In this document: positions 35,701 to 44,505 of the stretch, one piece after another | Layout: each line of letters begins with the position of its first letter | Position numbering within the stretch: position 1 is the stretch's first letter | Assembly (NCBI GenBank): GCA_018889975.1 | Contig: CP076546.1 | Coordinates: 4,154,501 to 4,218,500, forward strand | Length of the DNA stretch: 64,000 nt | DNA from: Bacillus sp. NP157 | Lineage (GTDB): Bacteria > Pseudomonadota > Gammaproteobacteria > Xanthomonadales > Rhodanobacteraceae | Direction of reading: 5' to 3' | The notes under the pieces: generated by a model | What the model was told of the DNA's origin: nothing | The model's database searches: none | Seen by the model: only the letters and a program-made list of their open reading frames with translations | Program-made: the position numbers and the translations under genes

Positions 35701-38700
35701 CGCATTGCCAACGGCGGCGCCGGGCAGACCCGCTTCAGCGTCGGCGGTGGCATCGACAACAGCGGAGGCACCCTGGGTGGCCAGGGCAATGTGTCGGTCA
35801 ACGGCACATCGATCGACAACAGCGACGGTCGCGTGGTCGCGGGTGGCGACCTGGCCCTCGGCACCGGAGCTTTGTTGAACGCCCGCGGCAATGTCTACGC
35901 CGCGGGGACGCTCGCCTGGCACAACGGCGATGCCGTGCTGACCAACACCCAGGGCCAGTTTGGCGCGGGCGCACGCCTGGCGCTCACCCTGGCGTGGCTG
36001 GAAAACCTTGAAGGCAATGCCTCGTCCAACGGCGACGTGGCGCTGTCGCTCACCGGCGGCATCGTCGGCGACGGGCGCGTCATCGCGGGCCGCGACCTCG
36101 ACATCAGCCTGCCGGGGCATTTCGTCAATAGCGGTGGTAGCCAGTTCAAGGCCAACCGGAACTTCGGCCTGCACCTGGGTGGTTCGTTTTACAACGGCGA
36201 TGGCGCGGTGCTGGAGAGCGTTGGCGCGCTCACGATCGACGCGGCGTCCATCGACAACGGCACGGGCGCGCGGATCAGCAGCGCCGCCACTACCCTGAAC
36301 TCACGTGGCCAGGTCACGAACCGTGGGCGCCTCGAAGGCGATACGCTCGACGTCAGTGGTACCGATATCGATAACACCGGCTCGATCATCGGCGACACCA
36401 TCACCATCCGTGCGCTTAACCTCACCAACGGTGCCGACCTTGGCGGTGTCACGGACAATGCGGCCTACCAGTCCGCGCTGATCGCCGCCACGAAGGATGT
36501 CAGGCTGCTGGTCGGCGGCACCTTCCTCAACCGCGACGCGATGGTGTTCGCGCTGGGCGACATCTTCATCGCCGCCGACGAGGCCGGTAATCGCACGCAG
36601 GCGATCGTCAACCGCTCCGGTGATATCGAAGCCGACCAGCGCGTGACGCTGGCCGCGCAGCAGATCACCAACGAACGTCGTGTCTTCGAGACCGAGACCG
36701 TCCGACTTGCCGACGACGCGGTGAAGCAATCGAGTGGCCCCGTGGTGCGCTATGCGTACAACGATCCGGATCCGAATCATCGGCCGCCGAACATCGATCC
36801 CTCGCAGGTCGTGTCCGCGGAAGAGATCGCGCTGGCGCGGGCGTATTGCCAGCAGAGCGGTTACGACAACCACCGCTGCATCGGCTTCCGTGATGGCGAC
36901 GGGATCCCTTCGTCGTTCGAAGGCTCCTTCGTCGACACGCTGGTGTCGTACGAGCGGCTGAAGCGCACCAGCGCCGAAGGGCGCATCGTCGGCGGTACCG
37001 ACATCGTGCTGTCCGGTTCGGTGACCAACGACAAGTCCACCGTCGCCGCCGGCAACAACCTCATCATCAACGGAGCCGGCCAGGGCTCGGTGGGTGCGGG
37101 CGAGACCGCCATCGGCGGCGAAATCATCCGCAATATCGCCTGGGCCCCGACGGGCACGGTCCGCACGGTGGCCTTCAACGGCGTCGGCTGGGAGGCGCTG
37201 GTGCATGACCCGCGTCGCTGGGTGCCCGACGGGTTTCGTATCTACGGCACGAGCAGCAACATCGCGACCATCGCCCTGGGCGACGGCCAGCGGCCCGCAT
37301 GGATCACGATCGACCCGGGCCAGGGCCTGGCCTCGCGGATGACCGCGGGTGGCTCCCTAAAATTCCACGGCGAGGCGATCGAAAACACCACCGTCGGTGC
37401 CGATGGCAAGCCGATCAGCGGCGTACAACTGGGTGCCAACGTGGGCGGTGGCAATGTCGTCGGCAAGGGCGCTGGCCAGGTCGGCCACGCCGGCGGCGAC
37501 GTCGACCTCGGCGGCCTGGGTGACGCACCGGGCAACAGCCACGCCGGCCCGCGTCCGGGCTCGCAGAGCATCGGTGGTCCCGACGCGCCGGCCGGGCAGA
37601 TCCGGCTGCCGTCCAATGGCCTGTATACGACGCACGCCGGCAGCGGCAGCCCCTACCTGATCGAGACCGACCCGCGCTTCGCCAGCAAGGCCGGCTTCCT
37701 CGGCAGTGACTACCTGATGCGCCGGCTCGGCTTCGACGGCACGCGCCTGATGAAGCGCCTCGGCGACGGCTTCTATGAACAGCGGATGGTGCTCGACCAG
37801 ATCACCTCGCTGACCGGCCGCCGCTACCTCACCGACAACACCGATGCGATGGCGCAGTACCGCGCGCTCATGGATGCGGGCGCCGAAACGGCGGGCACCA
37901 TCCAGCTCGCCGTCGGTGTCGCCCTCACCTCCGACCAGATGGCGAACCTCACCCAGGACATCGTCTGGATGGTGAGCCAGGAGGTCAACGGCGAGAAGGT
38001 GCTGGTGCCGGTGGTCTACCTCTCCGCCGCGCACGCGCAGGAAGCGGCGCAGGGCGGGGCGATCCTCTCCGGCAAGTCGGTGGTGCTCGATGCGTCGGGC
38101 GCGCTGACGAACACCGGCACCATCGCGGCAAGCCGTGACGCCAGCCTCAAGGCGGGCACCCTGCTCAATGCGGGCAACCTCACCGCCGGCGGTGATCTAA
38201 ATGTTACCGCGGCGCAGGACATCCTCAATGGTGGGGTGATCAAGGGCGGGAACGTCAGCCTTGCGGCTGGCAACGACATCCGCAGTGGCGCCGATATCGG
38301 CCGCGTCGACCTCGGCGGACTGAAGCTCGGCGACGCCATGGCACCGTTCGATGCCGGCCGCCTCGGGCTCGCCACCGGCGGTTCGATCGCTTCGACCGGC
38401 GACCTCAGCGCAAATGCGGGCCGCGACCTTGCGCTGGGCAACGTGCTGGCGACGGCCGGTGGCGATCTGTCTCTGTCAGCGAAGCGCGATCTCTCACTTG
38501 ACGCGACGTCGGTCAAGGCGGGCGGTGATGCGCAGCTCGTCGCCGGAGGGGACATCAGCCTGGGTGCGACCAGCCAGACGACGGCTGTGCAGGGTGGAAT
38601 GCATAACAGTGAGCGCACAGCGCACGCGGTGACGACGATCAGCGCGGGTGGAAGTGCCGCACTCGTGGCTGGGCGGGATGTGATCAGCGAAGGGGCAAAG

Positions 38701-41700
38701 GTCACTGCGGGTGAGCAGTTGGTTGTCAGCGCCGGTCGCGACGTCGTTCTGAATGCCGTCACCGACACCGAGCGGCACGATGCCCATGACAAGGAAGGCA
38801 AGAAGCTGATCCGCACGTCGACCATGGACGAAACCCTCAACGGCACGCAGCTGGCAGGCGCGCAGGGCGTAACTATCAGCGCAGGCCACGACGTCAACGC
38901 CACCGCCCTGAGCATCACCAGCGAAACGGGTGGTGTTGCACTGGCGGCGGCAAACGACATCACCCTGAATGCTGGGGCTGAGCGGCACACAACCCAGCAA
39001 ACAACCCAGAAGAAGACGTCCAGCACCTTCTCGAGTAAAAAGACGAGCACGCGGGACACCACGGATGACACGTACGCCATCGGTTCCGCTATCCATGGCG
39101 CCGATGGCGTTATCCTCGCAGCGTCGCGCGACATGAGGCTGCAGGGCACCCAGGTCAGTTCCGATGGTGCCATCGCGCTCGCGGCGGGACGCGACATCGC
39201 CCTTGAAGCCACGCATGACAGCTACAGCGAAAGCCATGCCTCGCGGACCAAGAAGTCCGGCGCGGTCCTCAACCGCGGCCTGGCGCCGGTGCACCAGGGC
39301 AAGGCCACTACCCGCGACTCGTCTACGACCCAGACCATCGCACATGGCACGACCGTGAGCGGTGACAGTGTCACCGTCGCTGCCGGCCGGAACCTTGTCG
39401 GCCAGGGCGTGCAGATCGCCGCGACGAACGATGTGCTGCTCGCCGCGGGGAACGATCTGCGCCTGACCACCGCCGAGAACACCTACAGCTCGAGCCAGGA
39501 CAGCTCGGTGACGTATACCGGCTTTTCCCGTCAGGGCTTGAACGATCACTATGGGAAGGCAAGGGATACGCAGGGCCAGAGCATCACGGAACTGACCCAC
39601 ACCGGCAGCCTGGTCGGCTCAACCAATGGTCAGGTCACCCTGACGGCAGGCAATGACCTGCGCCTGACCGGGACTGACGTGATCAGCGAGCGAGCCACCA
39701 CGATCGTTGGCAAGAATATGACGATCGACTCGACGGTCGGTACCGTCGATGCGACCCAGTACCAGCGCCACGACGAAGGCGGGGTCACCGTAGGCCTCGG
39801 AGGCTCCATGGCGTCCCTTGCGATGGACGCGCGGCAGTCCGCCCGGCGTGCCAGCGAAGTCGATGACGGTCGGCTCAAGGCACTGTACGCCGCTAAGGCC
39901 GCCTATGACATCAAGGACCTCAGCGACGCGTACGTTGCCAAGGGCGTTCGCGCCGGTGAAGGTGGGAAGGCAGGCGAAGAGGGCATCAACGTCCAGGCCA
40001 GCGTCGGCGGCAAGAGCGCGAGCAGCCGCACAACCAGCCACGACGAAGTTGCCTTCGGAAGCCATATCCGGAGTAACGGCGATGTCACCATTGCGGCTAC
40101 CGGTGGCGATCTGAACATCATCGGGAGCGAAGTTACGGGCAATAACGTGGCCCTCGCAGCTGCGCACGACATCAACCTGCTGAGTCAGGCCGAACAGCAC
40201 ACACTCAAGAACGACTCAAAGAACAGCAGCGGCGGTGTGGGTGTGAGCTTTGGGACGAGCGGCTTGGGCATCTTCGCAGAGGCGAGCGTCGGCAACGGCA
40301 AGGTTCGGGGCAACGGCACGACGCACGCCGAAACAACAATCAACGCTGGCAATGTCCTCACCCTGCTTAGCGGGAATGACACGACCATCCAAGGCGCGCA
40401 GCTGAAGGGTGAGCAGGTCATCGCCGACATCGGGAACAACCTGACCATCCGCAGCGAGCAGGACACCGACGATTACGCCAGCAAGACCATGCAGGCCGGC
40501 GGCAAGGTCATGGTCGGCTGGACACAAAGTGGGTTCGTCAGCGCAAGCGGTTATTACAGCAAAGGAACGGTCGACAGCCATTACCAGAGCGTCAACGAAG
40601 TCAGCGGCATCAAGGCTGGCGCCGGCGGGTTCCAAATGGCGGTGGGCGGCACGACACACCTGGTTGGCGGCCAGATTGCCAGCACGGCCGATGCGTCGAA
40701 GAACCTACTGAGCACGGGAAGCCTTGTCTATGAGGATCTGCACAACGAGACCAAGTACAAGGCCACCCAGGTGACCATGAGCGGCGGGAGTACCCTGGCG
40801 AGCAACATTTCGGGCGCCGTGGGTGCCGCTGTTGGCCTGCTTACGCCGCAGCACGATAACGAGAGTAGCGACACCAAGGCGGGTATCGCTGGAGGCACGA
40901 TCATCGTGCGTAATGAGCCGGGCAAGGATCTCAGCGGCCTCGATCGTACGCCGACACTGGCGAACGATTCCCTCAAGAATGTGTTCGATCTGGAAAAGGT
41001 TCGCGAGAACCAGGAATTGACCACGCTTACTGGCTATGTCGGGATGCGCGGCGTCGGCGATGTGGCTACCCACATGCAAAACAAGAGTAAGACCGAAGAG
41101 GAATGGAAGTCCTGGGGCGACGGCGGCCGAAACAAGGTGATCCTGCACGGCGTCGTCGGCGCTGCCATAGCAGCGCTGGGCGGTGGAAGCGCAGCTGAGG
41201 GCGCGCTCGGCGGCACCGCGAGCGAGGCTGCATCCAAGGCGATGCAGGAGTTCCTCTACAAGCAGGGCGTGGATCCGCGCAGTGACGAGTGGCGAGCTTT
41301 CATGGAGCTTGGAAGTGCCGCTGTAGGTGGCGTCGCGGGCCAAGGAACGGGTGCGCTTGCTGCTCTCAATGGTGAAAAGTACAACCGGCAGATTCACCCC
41401 AGCTTGGTCAACTTCATCACCGACGAGGTCGCCATAAAGTATGCGGCGGAGAAGGGCATCACTGAGCGTGAAGCACGCGGCCTGCTCATTCGTGCGGTGA
41501 TGGCGGCGAACGATGACTTTTCCGGGAGATACTTCGGTGGAAAGGACGTTGGCGTGAACGATACCCCTGAGCAGCGCGACGACGCGCGGGATTTTCTCGG
41601 CCTCAACAATCCTGCCACTCTAGATGGATGGAAGTACGATCTAACATCGACGGGGGAGGAGCGAGCGAATTCGGAGCTCGGCGCCGACCAGCTGTTTAAA

Positions 41701-42411
41701 GATAAGCGCGCGTTGGCCAGTGTTCTGGAGGCTATGAATCCACTCGGAGATGTCGGCCGAGAGTCTGCGCTTCTTACGTACTACGAAAGCACGAGCTTGC
41801 CTGAGCGAGTCGATGCATGGGTATCTGAAGACACAGGTAAGTTCCTGAAGTTTAATGGTCAGCTCGTCATGACTGGCGTAAGTGGAGGCTTGTCAGCGGG
41901 CGTTCCATTCTTGGCGGCAGCTAATGCATCTCGCGAAGGCGCGCTAGTCGCGAACGCCGCTACCTACGTTCTGGCCTCGCGAGCTGGCGCAGGCGCGTTG
42001 AATGGAGGGGTCAATGCTGCCTCGCAGCTCGCGCAAGAAGGGCATGTCCGGTGGACGAACGTCCTTATAGCGACGGCTGGAGGATCCCTCGGTGTCGGTG
42101 GTGGTGCTTCGTGGAACATGGCAGTCGGTTCGGTTGGAGCGTTTGCACAGACCGAACTTAACAATCGAATCTACAACGAAAACAACGATCCTTTCTTAAG
42201 CTCGCTTTTCTCCGGAATCGCTAATGGCGCGGGCTATAAAAATGGAGGTTTGATCACCAACTGGATGCGAAAAAAAATGCCGTCGTCTGTCTTGCCATAT
42301 GTCTCAGGTAATGCGGCTGGTCCTATGACAGCGGAGGCCTTTCAGGCACTTATGAATTCGGTGCAAACGCAGGCGCCAAAGGAAGGTACCGCACGAGTCC
42401 ATGAAAAATGA
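32761..42411 (+). CDS. cdiA: CdiA-type contact-dependent inhibition toxin / filamentous haemagglutinin
   Basis: 3216 residues from the ATG at 32761. Signal peptide ending VAAQAQV; two-partner-secretion domain (VVNIVAPNQRGVSHNQY...NPNGISCDGCGF at about 140) with the characteristic Cys pair; many FHA-1 repeats (DNSGTIYAANDA type) to about 1300; a distinct Tyr/Pro/Cys region about 1330-1760 (PDPNHRPPNIDPSQ; YCQQSGYDNHRCIG) that fits the receptor-binding part; FHA-2 repeats (LAAGRDIALEATHDSYSE) to about 2650; a pretoxin Ala/Gly region (VVGAAIAALGGGSAAEGALGG). No VENN motif; the junction appears as YNRQIHP near 2880. The last ~340 residues contain hydrophobic Gly/Ala stretches (GGSLGVGGGASWNMAVGSVG) and lower-GC codons; the toxin class is not recognised, a membrane-acting toxin is suspected. 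The stop overlaps the next gene. Confidence 0.93.
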   Translation: MKSLSFPHGTAQSLALAILVALAGGPVAAQAQVAPAAGSAHAPGVDHAANGTPVVNIVAPNQRGVSHNQYQDFNVDPRGLVLNNSGAVSQAQQAGYIVGNPNLANGASARIIVNEVTSANSSRLRGFTEVAGQRAEVVIANPNGISCDGCGFINTSRSTLVTGTPLFGGDGSLAAFRVTRGQIAIEGAGLNASGADRLDLIARTVAANAKAWANELNVVTGANEVDYTGLGARAIAGEGAAGVSLDVAALGGMYANKIRLVGTETGVGVRNAGELATQGGDFTIDQAGHLELTGKTTSTGHLGIQAAALANSGTLASGGNVTLSTTGAIDNSGTIYAANDAALSSGGSLANSGKLYAVAGLLDIHAAGFRNTGAGDAYAGKQLAVRADNIANEASMESGGGLLLQTGGTLRNTGTVIAGGAARVEGGDIDNSGRLSLAGPAVLWATRAVVNRGTLVAGGETSVRAAGITNDGHWQSGGDMALSGASLSVGAQGVLYAERGLTVDVDGSVDNAGQVYAAGTLGLRAGALDNANTLRAGGDLSVRVAGDLGNTGKLISDTGNVTLAANRITQDGMVSAVGDAALSAANVLSNTGTTVARGNLVLNAGTLVSSGVLGAGIQADGSLGTAGILNATVAGALSVHGDTLAASGLTLSAASLDLDHAHLRSAGDISLTARQGGIDTGDADVATSRALALHAAGAIGNRGGTLQGGTLAIAGGSLDNRGGTITQTGSADQVLSFGGGIDNSRGRITSNGKNVTLRASSMLNNDGAIEHAGDGVLTMRSGGGVASRGGRIVGNGALDLDTQGALDSTGGTISLAQGVTLNAASIANDGGTLVGSALAVTTAGVLSNDAGTIQSGGATLINAGSLANGSGQLKGLSGELIRLGIANALSNGVGGFIGGNGGLWLHAAALDNAGQVYTGGSANIATTGQLVNRGAIQAMGGLSVAAGTALDNNGGRIEGGSGDSAAELAVSSRSLANVGGRIANGGAGQTRFSVGGGIDNSGGTLGGQGNVSVNGTSIDNSDGRVVAGGDLALGTGALLNARGNVYAAGTLAWHNGDAVLTNTQGQFGAGARLALTLAWLENLEGNASSNGDVALSLTGGIVGDGRVIAGRDLDISLPGHFVNSGGSQFKANRNFGLHLGGSFYNGDGAVLESVGALTIDAASIDNGTGARISSAATTLNSRGQVTNRGRLEGDTLDVSGTDIDNTGSIIGDTITIRALNLTNGADLGGVTDNAAYQSALIAATKDVRLLVGGTFLNRDAMVFALGDIFIAADEAGNRTQAIVNRSGDIEADQRVTLAAQQITNERRVFETETVRLADDAVKQSSGPVVRYAYNDPDPNHRPPNIDPSQVVSAEEIALARAYCQQSGYDNHRCIGFRDGDGIPSSFEGSFVDTLVSYERLKRTSAEGRIVGGTDIVLSGSVTNDKSTVAAGNNLIINGAGQGSVGAGETAIGGEIIRNIAWAPTGTVRTVAFNGVGWEALVHDPRRWVPDGFRIYGTSSNIATIALGDGQRPAWITIDPGQGLASRMTAGGSLKFHGEAIENTTVGADGKPISGVQLGANVGGGNVVGKGAGQVGHAGGDVDLGGLGDAPGNSHAGPRPGSQSIGGPDAPAGQIRLPSNGLYTTHAGSGSPYLIETDPRFASKAGFLGSDYLMRRLGFDGTRLMKRLGDGFYEQRMVLDQITSLTGRRYLTDNTDAMAQYRALMDAGAETAGTIQLAVGVALTSDQMANLTQDIVWMVSQEVNGEKVLVPVVYLSAAHAQEAAQGGAILSGKSVVLDASGALTNTGTIAASRDASLKAGTLLNAGNLTAGGDLNVTAAQDILNGGVIKGGNVSLAAGNDIRSGADIGRVDLGGLKLGDAMAPFDAGRLGLATGGSIASTGDLSANAGRDLALGNVLATAGGDLSLSAKRDLSLDATSVKAGGDAQLVAGGDISLGATSQTTAVQGGMHNSERTAHAVTTISAGGSAALVAGRDVISEGAKVTAGEQLVVSAGRDVVLNAVTDTERHDAHDKEGKKLIRTSTMDETLNGTQLAGAQGVTISAGHDVNATALSITSETGGVALAAANDITLNAGAERHTTQQTTQKKTSSTFSSKKTSTRDTTDDTYAIGSAIHGADGVILAASRDMRLQGTQVSSDGAIALAAGRDIALEATHDSYSESHASRTKKSGAVLNRGLAPVHQGKATTRDSSTTQTIAHGTTVSGDSVTVAAGRNLVGQGVQIAATNDVLLAAGNDLRLTTAENTYSSSQDSSVTYTGFSRQGLNDHYGKARDTQGQSITELTHTGSLVGSTNGQVTLTAGNDLRLTGTDVISERATTIVGKNMTIDSTVGTVDATQYQRHDEGGVTVGLGGSMASLAMDARQSARRASEVDDGRLKALYAAKAAYDIKDLSDAYVAKGVRAGEGGKAGEEGINVQASVGGKSASSRTTSHDEVAFGSHIRSNGDVTIAATGGDLNIIGSEVTGNNVALAAAHDINLLSQAEQHTLKNDSKNSSGGVGVSFGTSGLGIFAEASVGNGKVRGNGTTHAETTINAGNVLTLLSGNDTTIQGAQLKGEQVIADIGNNLTIRSEQDTDDYASKTMQAGGKVMVGWTQSGFVSASGYYSKGTVDSHYQSVNEVSGIKAGAGGFQMAVGGTTHLVGGQIASTADASKNLLSTGSLVYEDLHNETKYKATQVTMSGGSTLASNISGAVGAAVGLLTPQHDNESSDTKAGIAGGTIIVRNEPGKDLSGLDRTPTLANDSLKNVFDLEKVRENQELTTLTGYVGMRGVGDVATHMQNKSKTEEEWKSWGDGGRNKVILHGVVGAAIAALGGGSAAEGALGGTASEAASKAMQEFLYKQGVDPRSDEWRAFMELGSAAVGGVAGQGTGALAALNGEKYNRQIHPSLVNFITDEVAIKYAAEKGITEREARGLLIRAVMAANDDFSGRYFGGKDVGVNDTPEQRDDARDFLGLNNPATLDGWKYDLTSTGEERANSELGADQLFKDKRALASVLEAMNPLGDVGRESALLTYYESTSLPERVDAWVSEDTGKFLKFNGQLVMTGVSGGLSAGVPFLAAANASREGALVANAATYVLASRAGAGALNGGVNAASQLAQEGHVRWTNVLIATAGGSLGVGGGASWNMAVGSVGAFAQTELNNRIYNENNDPFLSSLFSGIANGAGYKNGGLITNWMRKKMPSSVLPYVSGNAAGPMTAEAFQALMNSVQTQAPKEGTARVHEK

Positions 42412-42626
42412 CCCGCCTACTTCTTAGCATCGCGGTCGGATTGAATTTCTTTGTGTTCACAACAAGCCTGACCGTCATCTTTGCGTGGATAGCATGCGCA
42501 ATAAAGGGTATTGACTTTGATTTCGTGTTCGCCGTGACATTCGCGAGTAAGCGAGGATTGGTGTCGGCAGTCATGGGTATGCTTCTCGTCTATCTGCCGC
42601 AACCAAGACCTCGAAGACCCCACTAG
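42408..42626 (+). CDS. Two-helix membrane protein, candidate CdiI immunity protein
   Basis: 72 residues whose ATG overlaps the cdiA stop (ATGA), the position of CdiI. Sequence MTRLLLSIAVGLNFFVFTT... has two hydrophobic segments (about 4-33 and 43-62) separated by the short polar GIDFDF and ends in a basic PRPRRPH tail, so it is an inner-membrane hairpin. Known ionophore CdiA toxins are neutralised by small membrane immunity proteins, which agrees with the hydrophobic CdiA C-terminus. It is related in layout and motif (M-R-x ... Asp-Phe loop ... Gly-rich second helix) to the proteins at 45371, 45656 and 45976. Function is inferred. Confidence 0.7.
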   Translation: MTRLLLSIAVGLNFFVFTTSLTVIFAWIACAIKGIDFDFVFAVTFASKRGLVSAVMGMLLVYLPQPRPRRPH

Positions 42627-43058
42627 CGAACATTCAGGCTATCAACGGTTTTGAAACATCGCTTCAGTCGTTAGACCAAGTACGTGAGAAACGAAGGCAG
42701 ACTTCTGTTGCCTAGCTCTTTTGACGTCTTCTTGGTCGATACCAATTTAAATGACGCAATTGAGCGACGGGTTGAGTCGATGCGGGATGTCAGGATCAAT
42801 CGTGCGATGTTAGAGAGCGAAACAATATTTGACTACGCGCTTTTCGACAAATTCGTCGAACCCGTGCGCGTGGGCCTGGGGAAGCGAGGCTGTTGCGAAC
42901 GCCGCTGTCTGGGGTGACAGCATTTAGGGATTCGTGAACCAGTTGACGAGCGAACATCACGATTGTTGCCTCCCGAAGTATTGATGAGCCCCAATCGAGA
43001 AGTGGGTGCCAGGGTTTGACGAAGTTATTTAGTGATGAAGGAAAGAGAGGGGTTTTTG
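42627..43058 (+). other. Low-GC gap after cdiI with one doubtful ORF
   Basis: A 432-base stretch of lower GC than the flanks. The only ORF is 42684-42917 (GTG, 77 codons, includes FDYALFDKFVEPVRV), without a recognisable family or good ribosome-binding site. In the next frame the end reads AWGSEAVANAAVWGDSI then a stop, vaguely like the SREGALVANAATYV of the CdiA C-terminus, so the segment may be a decayed toxin or immunity remnant. Confidence 0.35.
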
Positions 43059-44186
43059 ATGAAAGGCATTTTTGCCAGAGCTACTATGCTCGCTTCAATA
43101 TGTGTTTCTGGTATCTGCCAAGCGGGCGATGAGGCGCCTCGTACGCTGCGCTTTCTTGCAGATCGCTCGAGGTTTATCGCGGAGCTCCAAGCAAAGAGCG
43201 AGGCGTCGAGGCTCAGGGCCCTCAACAGCAAGGCTATCGTCGAAGGCGCCGCCTCCCTGGCGCGGCTCGACGAGCGATCGGCGGCGGCACGGAAGGGCTC
43301 GTTTGTCGAGGCCGATGCTCTCGGTTCGGACCTGCGAGCTTACCTGCTTGGTAAAGGGGTCGATCTGAATTCAGACGATGGGCAGGAAGTGGTCAGCCGT
43401 GTAGCTGCCGCGGTCGCTGTAAGTGCGGCGAGCGAAGCAGATGAGAAGAAGCCGCAAGACACGGGCGTCTTGCTTCGTCCCCTCACGGACGTAGAAGTCG
43501 CTTGGATTCATCAGCATGCGGAGCAATACGGATTTGAGCGTCGTCTGCCGCCGCAAGAAGCAGCACTGCTGCTTCTTGCGCAGGCGGGTCGCCAAGTCCG
43601 CGATGGTTCAAATGCAGACTGGGATCTAGACTCCAGCAGGTTTCTCTCGCGCGCGACGAGAGCAAGATTCGTTGACTCCGACCACCCAGGTCTATCACTT
43701 CGGATGTTCCACCCGTCGTTCTCTTCTAAAGGAGAGAGCCTTGCTAACGCACGACGGTCACTGTCCGGTGAAGAGCTTGCCTTCGCAGTCAGATTTGATC
43801 TGGTGGACCCGCCCAATGCTGCTCATCTCTACGGAGCCACTCACTATTCGATGAAAGGCCGTGTGAGATCGGGCGTCGACAGCGGAGTGGAGGTCGCTAT
43901 CCTTTCGACTGTTCGGCCGGCCACACGAGTAGCCGGTCGTTTGGCAGTAGCTTGCGCGGCGATTGATTTAGTGGCATGCCGACAAAGCGACGGTCTATCG
44001 TTGGCGTTCTCCGGTGACCGCCGCATTGGCGGACCCACGTTTGGAGGGCCGTCTCAGCTCTCGGAGTCTATGCCTTATTGGGTAAATGTGAATCGCTTTT
44101 ACCAATCAATGACTGACTATGGCGTGAGCGCTGTTACGCAAGAACAGTTTGCGATTGACATGGCCAAGGTTGGTGGCCAGAACTAG
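43059..44186 (+). CDS. Exported protein of unknown function in the CDI locus
   Basis: 375 residues from the ATG at 43059, preferred over starts at 43032/43035 because GAGAGGGG is 7 bases upstream and MKGIFARATMLASICVSGICQA is then a clean signal peptide. The mature part starts with a long charged helix (LADRSRFIAELQAKSEASRLRAL) and Ala-rich segments, followed by a mixed domain with Cys pair (ACAAIDLVACRQSDG) and aromatic C-terminus (YWVNVNRFYQSMTDYG). No family is recognised. Position between the CdiI candidate and a lipoprotein suggests cargo exchanged with CDI modules. Confidence 0.7.
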   Translation: MKGIFARATMLASICVSGICQAGDEAPRTLRFLADRSRFIAELQAKSEASRLRALNSKAIVEGAASLARLDERSAAARKGSFVEADALGSDLRAYLLGKGVDLNSDDGQEVVSRVAAAVAVSAASEADEKKPQDTGVLLRPLTDVEVAWIHQHAEQYGFERRLPPQEAALLLLAQAGRQVRDGSNADWDLDSSRFLSRATRARFVDSDHPGLSLRMFHPSFSSKGESLANARRSLSGEELAFAVRFDLVDPPNAAHLYGATHYSMKGRVRSGVDSGVEVAILSTVRPATRVAGRLAVACAAIDLVACRQSDGLSLAFSGDRRIGGPTFGGPSQLSESMPYWVNVNRFYQSMTDYGVSAVTQEQFAIDMAKVGGQN

Positions 44187-44189
44187 TTC

Positions 44190-44492
44190 TTGCAATTCGA
44201 GCGTGTGAGTACCTCTTGGGGAAGCAGGAAGATTTCTCCCTTGAGTTCGACTCGGATAACGTCCTGCGGATTATCAGGTGCGGATTTGCGGGTGGATCGT
44301 GCCTCGGAGTTTCATCTTTTCTCTTGGCATATTCTGGCCGTCACCGATGAGTCGGGAAGAAAGCGACGCACGGCCATGCACGGAACAAGCTCGTTCGTAG
44401 ATCTTCCATTCTGGATTCCGGATGCATCCGCCGAAGCCGTGCATAGCCCGCGTCTCACAGCTGCGCAACTACGTGCAGGAATGAACTTATGA
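44190..44492 (+). pseudogene. Probable decayed small gene
   Basis: A TTG-initiated frame of 100 codons whose second half looks protein-like (FHLFSWHILAVTDESGRKR...FVDLPFWIPDASAEAV), while its first half is poor; the adjacent frame instead reads EYLLGKQEDFSLEFDSDNVLRII over 44207-44270. A +/-1 frameshift near 44275 would join the two good halves. I therefore read it as a frameshifted small gene of unknown family. Confidence 0.35.
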
Positions 44493-44505
44493 CAAGGAGT
44501 CATAC

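Noticed and set aside
32581-36174. 1197-codon minus-strand ORF opposite the cdiA 5' half
   Set aside because: Arg/Ala/Asp-rich low-complexity translation without any domain, on the exact complement of a clear CdiB/CdiA coding region; it results from G/C third-position bias.
42684-42917. Independent 77-codon gene after the CdiI candidate
   Set aside because: No ribosome-binding site, no family and a possible frame change near its end; recorded only as a doubtful ORF in the gap entry.
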